Shown: positions 57,625 through 64,000 of the stretch, in pieces
Position numbering within the stretch: position 1 is the stretch's first letter
Layout of the letters: each line of letters starts with the position of its first letter
Assembly (NCBI RefSeq): GCF_021325795.1
Contig: NZ_JAHPZX010000009.1
Coordinates: 124,001-188,000 of the forward strand
DNA from: Bordetella sp. LUAb4
GTDB taxonomy: Bacteria; Pseudomonadota; Gammaproteobacteria; Burkholderiales; Burkholderiaceae_B
Direction of reading: 5' to 3'
Length of the DNA: 64,000 bases
Notes under the pieces: model-generated
Told to the model about the DNA's origin: nothing
Database searches by the model: none
What the model saw: only the letters and a program-made list of their open reading frames with translations
Made by a program: the position numbers and the translations under genes

Positions 57625-59979
57625 TTACGCGGCCCCTTCCCGCAGACGCGCGCCGGTCAAGGGCGTATCCCGCATGCGGCGGCCCAAGGCGTCGGCCAGT
57701 GCGTTGGCCAGTGCCGCCGACGCAGGCCCCTGCGATGCCTCGCCCGCGCCCAGGAAAGGCTGGCCCGGCTGATCGATCAGGTTCACCTCCACCCGCGCCG
57801 GCACACCGGAAAAACGCAGGATGGGATACGTGCTCCAGTCATAGCTGTTGACGCGCCGCTGGTCGAAACGCAGTTGCTCATGCAGCGTCCAACTGAAGGA
57901 CTGCAGGATGCCGCCTTCGACCTGGTTGCGCACGCCGTCCGGGTTGACGACCTGCCCGCAGTCCACCGCCGCGACGACCCGATGCACCGTCAACGCGCCG
58001 GTTTCGCGCTGGACTTCCAACTCCACCGCCAGCGCCATATAGGCCATCAGGTTCTTGTACTGCGCGAAGGCGAAGCCCACGCCATGCCCCGGCGCGCGCG
58101 GCTTGGCCACCGGCCAGTCGAATTGGCGCGCGGCCAGTTCCACCACCGCGCGAGCCCGTGGCTCCTTCAGGTGACGCAGGCGAAACTGCACCGGGTCGGC
58201 GCCGGCCGCCTGCGCCAGTTCGTCCATGAAGCTTTCGATGGTGAAGATGTTCATGTACGCGCCCAGCGAGCGCATGGCCGATACACGCAAAGGCATATCG
58301 GGCAGGAAGTGATGCCGTACCCGCAGCCGCGGCAGGTCGTAGAGCGGAATGCTGTTGCGGTCGCCACCGCCTTCGGGCATGGGGATAGGCTTGGGCGGAG
58401 CCGGCGTGAAGGGTTGCGCCAAGGCCCAGGTCGGCATCAGGCGGCCGGCGTTGTCGATACGCTGGTTGTGCGAATTGCTCCAGACCTGGTACTCCCAATC
58501 GACGATCTTGCCGTCGGCATCCAGCGTGGCCGCCACGTCGGTGATCATGGCCGGGCCGGACGGCTCCCAGGTGTGCTCCTGCTCGCGCATCCATTGCACC
58601 CGCACCGGCTGGCCCGGCACGGCATGCGCGATCAGGGCGGCGTCGGCAGCCACGTCGTCGGCGCCGTTGTGGCCGTAGCAGCCCGCGCCCTCGACATGGA
58701 CGCAGCGGACCTGTTCCGGCGGCAGCCCCAGCATTTCCGCCAGGCCACCGCGCAAGGGGAATACGCCCTGCGTATGGGTCCAGACCGTGAGCTGGCCATC
58801 GATGAATTGCGCCAGCGCGCAGGACGGGCCAATCGAACCGTGGGTGAGATAGGGCTTGGTGTAGCGCGCCGTCAGCTTGCGCCCGGCCGGCGCCGCGCCA
58901 TTGCGCTGGTCGGTCACCAGGATCTCGCGAGCCGGCAGGCGCATGAGATAGGCATGGATATCGTCGGCGGGGGGCAGGCTGGCGGTTTCTTCCCAACGCG
59001 CGGCGGCGGCCAGGGCGCGCATCGCCACGATGGCCTGCCACTCATCGCGTGCCACCACGGCCAGATAATTGCCATCGCGAACCACTTGTACGACACCGGG
59101 CAAGGCGCGCACCGCGGCCTCGTTCAGCGCGATCAGGCGCGCGCCATAGGACGGCTGGCGCACCACGCGCGCGTGCAGCATGCCGGGCAAGCGCATGTCC
59201 TGCACATAGCTGGCACCGCCGGCCACCTTGCCGGGAATGTCGACCCGCGGCAAGGATGCACCGATCACCTGGAATTGGCGCGGGTCCTTCAAGGGCGACA
59301 CGGGCGCCGCGGCGCGATGCAGGTCCAGGCTGGCGACCACCGCGCCATACCCCAGCTTGCGGCCATCGGCGGCCAGCACCTGGCCATTTTCCGTGCGCAA
59401 GGTATCGCGCGATACGTTCAATTGGATGGCCGCCGCCTGCAGCAACAGGTCGCGCACCTGCGCCGCCGCATTCAGGATGGCGGTGCCGCTGTCGGCCAGG
59501 GAATGGCTGCCTGCCGTATAACCCTCGTTGGGCGTACGCGCGGTATCCGCAGTGATCAGGGTGATGGCTGATGGGACGACGTCCAATTGCTCCGCGGCGA
59601 TCTGCAGGAACGCCGTGCGTACGCCTGTGCCGAGTTCCGCCTTGCCGGTGCACACCGTCACTCGTCCGGTCGGCTCCAGACGTATCCATGCGTCCAGCAT
59701 CGGGGTGGTGTTCAAGCTGCCGGGGAGTTTGGCGGCCGGGGCTGCCGGTTGCGGCACCGGTGCCGCGGCGGGGGCTGCGGCCTTGCCCTTGCCTGGTCCC
59801 GCGACCTGCGCCATGGCTGCCGCGGGAAATAAGGTAAACCCGACAGTGATGGCGCCCGTGATGGCGCCCGACGCCAGCAAGCGCCGGCGCCCCATGTCCA
59901 CCGGCGCCATCGAATCCGCGGTATGGACCTCTTGCGCCACGCGAAGCTGCTCGCCGCTGTTTTTTCCGGTCGGCGTCAT
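57625..59979 (-). CDS. Molybdopterin-binding subunit of xanthine-dehydrogenase-family hydroxylase
   Basis: A 784-residue large subunit of the isoquinoline-oxidoreductase/nicotinate-dehydrogenase type. The start at 59979 has GGAGG eight bases upstream. The leader has a twin-arginine motif (VDMGRRRLLASGAITGAITV) and an Ala/Pro-rich linker. Cofactor blocks are ELGTGVRTAFLQIAAEQLDV, TADTARTPNEGYTAGSHSLA, VEGAGCYGHNGADDVAADAA (Mo-pterin contact), MREQEHTWEPSGPAMITDVA and YPILRFSGVPARVEVNLID. The active-site Glu747 is in LGAGEASQGPASAALANALA. It is in an operon with the FeS and cytochrome subunits, making a periplasm-facing dehydrogenase likely. Substrate is unknown. Confidence 0.9.
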   Translation of the reverse strand: MTPTGKNSGEQLRVAQEVHTADSMAPVDMGRRRLLASGAITGAITVGFTLFPAAAMAQVAGPGKGKAAAPAAAPVPQPAAPAAKLPGSLNTTPMLDAWIRLEPTGRVTVCTGKAELGTGVRTAFLQIAAEQLDVVPSAITLITADTARTPNEGYTAGSHSLADSGTAILNAAAQVRDLLLQAAAIQLNVSRDTLRTENGQVLAADGRKLGYGAVVASLDLHRAAAPVSPLKDPRQFQVIGASLPRVDIPGKVAGGASYVQDMRLPGMLHARVVRQPSYGARLIALNEAAVRALPGVVQVVRDGNYLAVVARDEWQAIVAMRALAAAARWEETASLPPADDIHAYLMRLPAREILVTDQRNGAAPAGRKLTARYTKPYLTHGSIGPSCALAQFIDGQLTVWTHTQGVFPLRGGLAEMLGLPPEQVRCVHVEGAGCYGHNGADDVAADAALIAHAVPGQPVRVQWMREQEHTWEPSGPAMITDVAATLDADGKIVDWEYQVWSNSHNQRIDNAGRLMPTWALAQPFTPAPPKPIPMPEGGGDRNSIPLYDLPRLRVRHHFLPDMPLRVSAMRSLGAYMNIFTIESFMDELAQAAGADPVQFRLRHLKEPRARAVVELAARQFDWPVAKPRAPGHGVGFAFAQYKNLMAYMALAVELEVQRETGALTVHRVVAAVDCGQVVNPDGVRNQVEGGILQSFSWTLHEQLRFDQRRVNSYDWSTYPILRFSGVPARVEVNLIDQPGQPFLGAGEASQGPASAALANALADALGRRMRDTPLTGARLREGAA

Positions 59980-60073
59980 CGCGGCATCCTCCATGCAGGC
60001 ACGGCCGTGGCCGTTAGCGTCCGCCTCCAATCCCGCGAGCGCGTGCCTGTCCACTTATGGCTCAAAGCCCTGG

Positions 60074-60634
60074 TCATTGCCGCTTCCTCCGCGCGTGGGA
60101 GACCGCCGCGGTGGGCGCTTGCTCGACCAGGTCGGCCGGGCGCAGCGACGACAGATGCGCCTTGCCACCGGCTTGGGCGCGCATGCCTTCGGCTGCGTCG
60201 ACGACGGCGGCGACAATGCGCATATGCGTGCCGCAGCGGCACAGATTGGGTTCCATATGCGCGACCACTTCCGCGCGCGTGGGCGACGGGTTGTGCTCCA
60301 GCAGCGCCTGGGCGCGCATGATCATGCCGGCGATGCAGTATCCGCACTGCGCGGCTTGATGATTGATGAAGGATTGCTGCAGCGGACCGGGTTGCTGGGG
60401 CGTCCCCAGGCTCTCGACCGTGCGCACGGGCCGCGCGCCGACCGCGGCGAGCGGCACTTGGCAAGAGAACATCGGCGCGTCGCCGACGATGACGGTACAG
60501 GATCCGCACTGGCCCAGTCCGCAGCCGTATTTGGCGCCGTTCAGTTCCAGCTGGTTGCGCAATACGTAAAGCAGAGGCGTGGCCGGATCGATATCCAGCT
60601 CGTGCGCCTTGCCGTTGACAGTCAACGTGATCAT
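60074..60634 (-). CDS. [2Fe-2S] subunit of the molybdenum hydroxylase
   Basis: A 186-residue iron-sulphur subunit with both clusters. The plant-type ferredoxin Cys set is Cys38, Cys43, Cys46 and Cys58 (YGCGLGQCGSCTVIVGDAPM). The helical cluster uses Cys97, Cys100, Cys132 and Cys134 (QAAQCGYCIAGMIMRAQALL and EPNLCRCGTHMRIVAAV). It has a C-terminal extension of about 30 residues (RPADLVEQAPTAAVSHARRK). The ATG overlaps the cytochrome gene's stop by four bases (ATGA). It has no signal peptide of its own and should be co-exported through Tat with the large subunit, as known for this family. It follows the cytochrome gene in the operon. Confidence 0.95.
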   Translation of the reverse strand: MITLTVNGKAHELDIDPATPLLYVLRNQLELNGAKYGCGLGQCGSCTVIVGDAPMFSCQVPLAAVGARPVRTVESLGTPQQPGPLQQSFINHQAAQCGYCIAGMIMRAQALLEHNPSPTRAEVVAHMEPNLCRCGTHMRIVAAVVDAAEGMRAQAGGKAHLSSLRPADLVEQAPTAAVSHARRKRQ

Positions 60635-62145
60635 GGCTGATGAGCCTCCTTGGCCGGCGGCCAGGGTTGCGCGCCGGGTGGTGCGACCGGTTGCGCATGC
60701 GCAGCGGCCGTTTCCTTGCGCACGGCGGCGACGGCGTCCTGCAGGTTGGGCCAGGCAGCAAGGCCGGCGATCCGCACGCGCATGTAGTCCAGCACTTGCG
60801 CGATCTGCGCATCGTCCAGCACGGCGCCGAATGCGGGCATATAGGGGGTGGCGGCGCTGCCCTCCTGCGGGATGCCGTGCAGCACCATATTGATGGCGTT
60901 GCGCGGATCGTCTGCGGTGGCTGCATGGCTCGATGCCAACGAGGGCCGGCCGCCGATGCGCACCATCGGTGCGCCTTGATCATGGCAAGCTGCACACGTA
61001 GACGTGTAGAGCGTTGCGCCCAAGGTCGTTTGCTGTGTCGTTTGCTGTGTCGGCTGCTGTACCGGCTGCGGCTTCGGTGCCGATGGTGCAGACGGTGCTG
61101 CTGACGGTACTGGCGATGCCGACGGTGTCGAAGCCACGGCGGATTTGGACGCGTCGGGTCCGGTGCCTTGCATATCCAGCAGATATACCGCCATGGCTCG
61201 TACATCCGCCTCGGGCAGGTTGGCCAGTTGTCGCGTCACATCCCGCATTGGTCCGGCGGCCGCGCCGTGCTCGTTGGCCAGTCCGGTGCGCAAATAAGCG
61301 GTCAACTGATCGACTGTCCACGGACGCACACCAGGCGCGGATGCCCTGGCAGCATTACCTGCATTACCCGCGTTACCCGCATTACCCGCATTACCGCCAT
61401 TACCGGCATCGCCTGCCTTGCCCCCGCCCAAGGCATTCAAGGCTGGCGCTTCCCAGCCGTCGATCACCGCGCCGGCATAGGCACGGCCGCTGGCCGGCGC
61501 GCCCAGCGCATTGAGCGGGGTATGACAGGCCGCGCAATGCCCCGCGCCTTCCACCAGATAGCGCCCGCGCAGCCACGCTTCGCTACGGCCGGCCACCACC
61601 GGCAAAGGCCCATCCGGCAGGTACAGCAGGTTCCACAGTGCCAACAGAGGCCGAACGGAATACGGGAAAGACAGATCGTTATCCGGCGGCTTGGTCGCCA
61701 CCGGCGTGCGCGTCATCAGGTACGCATACAAATCCTGCACATCCTGGTCGGACAGATGCGTGAAGTGCGGATAGGGAAACGCCGGGTACAGCAAGGTGCC
61801 ATCACGCGAGACGCCCGTGCGCAGTGCGCGGTCGAATGCCGGCAAAGACCAGCGGCCGATGCCGCTGTCGGGATCCGGGGTGATGTTGCTGCTGTATAGC
61901 GTGCCGAAGGGCGTACGCAATGGCGCGCCGCCGGCATAGACCGCTCCGCCGCGCGCGGTATGACAGGAGATACAGTCCCCCGCCGCTGCCACGCGCAGGC
62001 CACGTTCGACCGCGGCGCGGTCGAAAGAAGACGCAGCGGGCGGCGTGATTTCCGTGATCGCGCCACGCCACATGAGCGCCACCAGGGCCACAATGCCCAC
62101 TATCACCACGCCGGCCAACGTCGCCGCGATAGTCTTGCCCCGCAT
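60631..62145 (-). CDS. Membrane-anchored tri-haem cytochrome c, electron-accepting subunit of the hydroxylase
   Basis: A 504-residue protein with one N-terminal helix (KTIAATLAGVVIVGIVALVA) and three CxxCH haem motifs: CISCH (Cys58, Cys61, His62), CAACH near residue 205 and CAACH near residue 385. The layout fits alcohol/aldehyde-dehydrogenase-type cytochrome subunits that pass electrons to the respiratory chain. GGAGG five bases before the ATG at 62145 supports the start. Two low-complexity linkers break the domains: Gly/Asn/Ala repeats (about 61345-61400) and Gln/Pro/Thr repeats (about 61020-61080). It is the first gene of the three-subunit operon. Confidence 0.93.
   Translation of the reverse strand: MRGKTIAATLAGVVIVGIVALVALMWRGAITEITPPAASSFDRAAVERGLRVAAAGDCISCHTARGGAVYAGGAPLRTPFGTLYSSNITPDPDSGIGRWSLPAFDRALRTGVSRDGTLLYPAFPYPHFTHLSDQDVQDLYAYLMTRTPVATKPPDNDLSFPYSVRPLLALWNLLYLPDGPLPVVAGRSEAWLRGRYLVEGAGHCAACHTPLNALGAPASGRAYAGAVIDGWEAPALNALGGGKAGDAGNGGNAGNAGNAGNAGNAARASAPGVRPWTVDQLTAYLRTGLANEHGAAAGPMRDVTRQLANLPEADVRAMAVYLLDMQGTGPDASKSAVASTPSASPVPSAAPSAPSAPKPQPVQQPTQQTTQQTTLGATLYTSTCAACHDQGAPMVRIGGRPSLASSHAATADDPRNAINMVLHGIPQEGSAATPYMPAFGAVLDDAQIAQVLDYMRVRIAGLAAWPNLQDAVAAVRKETAAAHAQPVAPPGAQPWPPAKEAHQP
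61345..61400 (-). repeat. Tandem Asn-Ala-Gly coding repeat in the cytochrome
   Basis: A run of 9-base units of the ATTACCCGC kind, encoding GNAGNAGNAGNAGNA between the second and third haem domains. Unit number can probably vary without changing frame. The stretch lies in a flexible inter-domain linker. Confidence 0.8.
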
Positions 62146-62336
62146 TCCGGCCTCCGCAAACCGAGATTTCGCAAAACTGTAACGTCGCGAGGCTGACAAG
62201 CGATTTAAAACCCGCCCGGTGCTACCGCCGCTTACAGCTCTTCAAAATCGGCGCCCCAATAAGGGGAACGGGGCGTTACAAGATCTGCGGTGTGCATGCC
62301 TCATAACGCGTCTGGCCGACGTTGGGGTTTGCCGCG

Positions 62337-63275
62337 TCAGCCCTGCGGCACTTCGCGGGGCGGGTGGCCATCGTAGACCGGGATGTATTGGCGTGGAATG
62401 GGTCCCTTGTTGCGGCCGCCCTGGTTGGTTTGCTCCCATGCATGGGCAAGAATGCCGACCGAACGCGATAGGCAGAACAGCCCGCGTGCCAGAGGCGCGG
62501 GGAAGCCCAGTTCGGCATAGATCACCGCCGTCGCGCCGTCGATATTCATGGGAATGGCCTTGCCCTTGCGCGCCGCCAGTTCGGCTTCGATGCCGCGCGC
62601 GATGCCGGCATAGCGGCCCGGCACGGCACCGGCGGCGGCCGCTTCGTCCACCAACTGCAGCAGACGCGGCGCGCGTGGGTCCAGATGGTGGAAGCGATGC
62701 CCGAAACCCGAAACGAATTTACCGTGCAGGTCGATGAAGGCATCCAGGCCAGCCCTTACCGCCTCGTCCTGGCTGGCACCCGCATCGATGCGCGCGGCCA
62801 CGTCCTGGTACAGCTCGACCGCCTGCTCGCCCGCGCCACCGTGCACATCGCCCAACACATTGACCGCGGATGCCATCGCATTGTTCAGGCCCACGCCGCA
62901 AGTGGCCGCCATGCGCGCGATGGCGATGCTGGGCGCCTGCGGGCCATGATCCACAGCCGCCATCAACGCCGCTTCCAGCAGCTTGCCCTGCCGCTCGGAC
63001 GGTAGCTCGCCGCGCAACATCAGCCACGCCATCTGCGCGAAACCGATATTGCCGATCAGGTCCTGGATTGCATAGCCGTGATAGCGGATCGACCCCGGCT
63101 TCATATCGATGATGGAGGTGTGCCACCACTGCCGGCTCGCCTGACCATCGTCCTGGTCCGCCAGGGCAGCGGAGCCGCCCTGGCCCGATGCGGCAGCGGA
63201 GCCAGCCTTACCCGCCGCTGCGGCACCCTCGACCGTGCCCGCCACGACACCCTTACCCGTATCCTCGTTGCTCAT
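62337..63275 (-). CDS. Citryl-CoA lyase / citrate-synthase-family enzyme
   Basis: A 312-residue member of the citrate synthase superfamily, shorter than true citrate synthases (about 430). Residues after a Gly/Ala-rich N-terminal extension (about 45 residues, GTVEGAAAAGKAGSAAASGQ) read WWHTSIIDMKPGSIRYHGYA, then MASAVNVLGDVHGGAGEQAV, then FVSGFGHRFHHLDPRAPRLL. The active-site His in GFGHRFH and the C-terminal GILAHAWEQTNQGGRNKGPI are consistent with citryl-CoA lyase-type enzymes. The start overlaps the CoA-transferase stop by four bases (ATGA), implying a shared pathway: activation of an acid to its CoA ester, then cleavage or condensation. Substrate is unknown. Confidence 0.85.
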   Translation of the reverse strand: MSNEDTGKGVVAGTVEGAAAAGKAGSAAASGQGGSAALADQDDGQASRQWWHTSIIDMKPGSIRYHGYAIQDLIGNIGFAQMAWLMLRGELPSERQGKLLEAALMAAVDHGPQAPSIAIARMAATCGVGLNNAMASAVNVLGDVHGGAGEQAVELYQDVAARIDAGASQDEAVRAGLDAFIDLHGKFVSGFGHRFHHLDPRAPRLLQLVDEAAAAGAVPGRYAGIARGIEAELAARKGKAIPMNIDGATAVIYAELGFPAPLARGLFCLSRSVGILAHAWEQTNQGGRNKGPIPRQYIPVYDGHPPREVPQG

Positions 63276-64000
63276 ATTGCTCGCTCCTCTTTCAGGCCGC
63301 GGATCTGCTCGGCGTCGTAGCCCAGCTCACGCAGCAATTCCTCGTTGTGTTGTCCCAATTGGGGCGGCGGCGCATCCACCGCGGGCGCTTTGCCGTCCAG
63401 CTTGAAACCCGTGCGCACCACGCGCACATCGCGGCCCACGCCCGGCACGTCCGGGAAGGTGGCCACCATGCCGCGGTCGGCGACCTGCGGATGCGCCAGC
63501 GCCTGCTCGACGCTGTAAACGGGTCCGGTCGGCACGCCCGCCTCGGTCAGCAAAGGCCACCATTGCAGCGCCGAGCGCGCCCCCAAGGCCAGTTCCAACT
63601 CCGCCTTCAAGGCATCGCGATGACGCAGGCGTGCCTGGCGTTCAGCGTAATCCGCATGCACGATCAGGTCCTCTCGCCCCAACACCCGGCACAAGGCCTC
63701 GAACTGTTCCTGCTTGTTGGCGGCGATGTTCAACAGGCCATCACCGGTGCGGAAAGTGCCGGACGGACTGGCGGTGACGTTGTCGTTGCCCATGGGGGTC
63801 GGCGTACGGCCAGCCACCAGGTAGTTCGATACCGCCCAGCCCATGGTGGCCATGGTGGCCTCCAGCATGGACACATCGATGAAACGCGCGCTATCGCGAT
63901 CACGCTCGGCCAATGCGGCCGCCACCGCGAAAGCGGCCGTCATGCCGCCGATGGTGTCGGCGATGGGATAGCCGACCCGATAAGGCGCGGTATCCGGCGC
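63272..64000 (-). CDS. CaiB/BaiF family CoA-transferase, C-terminal part (cut by right edge)
   Basis: The frame is open to the last base and continues to the right. The visible 242 residues start in PYRVGYPIADTIGGMTAAFA, the typical family III block. Then come DRDSARFIDVSMLEATMATM, GTFRTGDGLLNIAANKQEQF and VPTGPVYSVEQALAHPQVAD, and PPPQLGQHNEELLRELGYD near the end. Family III transferases move CoA between acids. The catalytic Asp lies upstream of the window edge. It is translationally coupled to the citryl-CoA lyase-like gene. Confidence 0.95.
   Translation of the reverse strand, partial: APDTAPYRVGYPIADTIGGMTAAFAVAAALAERDRDSARFIDVSMLEATMATMGWAVSNYLVAGRTPTPMGNDNVTASPSGTFRTGDGLLNIAANKQEQFEALCRVLGREDLIVHADYAERQARLRHRDALKAELELALGARSALQWWPLLTEAGVPTGPVYSVEQALAHPQVADRGMVATFPDVPGVGRDVRVVRTGFKLDGKAPAVDAPPPQLGQHNEELLRELGYDAEQIRGLKEERAI

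Noticed and set aside
57604-59571. 655-codon plus-strand frame across the molybdenum hydroxylase gene
   Set aside because: It is antisense to a gene with clear cofactor motifs, and its product is His/Arg/Gln-rich without any domain.

Overview
The window is high-GC proteobacterial DNA. Its gene content points to a betaproteobacterium of the Alcaligenaceae, most like Bordetella or Achromobacter. The clues are a filamentous-haemagglutinin type two-partner secretion locus, a Bug/TctC-type solute receptor, a CaiB-type CoA-transferase beside a citryl-CoA-lyase-like gene, and the ftsK-lolA and rarA housekeeping genes. The genus is an inference from content; no marker gene settles it. No rRNA, tRNA, CRISPR array, insertion sequence or prophage was recognised.

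Layout. 1-4975 (minus): a TpsB transporter gene followed by the 5' 1068 codons of a large FHA-like adhesin that runs off the left edge. 5526-7514: a RidA-family gene and rarA. 7819-17614 (plus): a compact D-amino-acid salvage cassette with a D-serine-deaminase-like PLP enzyme, a five-gene peptide/oligopeptide ABC importer, an RpiR regulator, a D-aminoacylase and a second RidA. It lies between rarA and lolA, which are usually neighbours. 17654-22910: lolA, ftsK, trxB, a Smr-domain gene and an EmrE-like exporter. 23020-25038: a 672-residue orphan of unknown function. 25035-27406 (minus): a two-subunit sodium/solute symporter whose large subunit carries a canonical EF-hand loop.

27790-36767: a complete kdp potassium system (KdpE-type box, extra 32-residue membrane micro-ORF, kdpF-A-B-C-D-E), followed by a TorF-like outer-membrane protein. 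37760-43056: simple-sequence repeats, a DapA-family lyase/aldolase with a small upstream partner gene, a receiver-less winged-helix regulator, an XRE regulator, and a divergent MFS/LysR pair. 43126-50133: a small ORF ending in a 17-bp perfect hairpin, icd, a DUF1841 gene, two single-haem cytochromes c, a MoxR/CoxE-type pair, a GNAT enzyme, a Lys/Ala/Pro-rich exported protein and a small unknown protein.

50639-55125: two tandem M16 zinc peptidases, the second half-length. 55104-64000: a LysR regulator divergent from a Bug receptor, a hairpin-rich intergenic region, then a minus-strand group encoding a CoA-transferase (cut by the right edge), a citryl-CoA-lyase-like enzyme, a tri-haem cytochrome c, and [2Fe-2S] and molybdopterin subunits of a xanthine-dehydrogenase-family hydroxylase.

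How the genes work together. The D-amino-acid cassette can import peptides or N-acyl amino acids, deacylate N-acyl-D-amino acids, deaminate the product and detoxify the imine. The kdp genes form a self-regulated K+ import module. The molybdenum hydroxylase could pass electrons from its FeS subunit to the membrane-anchored cytochrome, with products perhaps entering the CoA-transferase/lyase steps. The most unexplained items are the orphan at 23020-25038, the family of GGGGC-GTA-GCCCC hairpins, the micro-ORFs at 27921 and 43126, and the half-length M16 peptidase.
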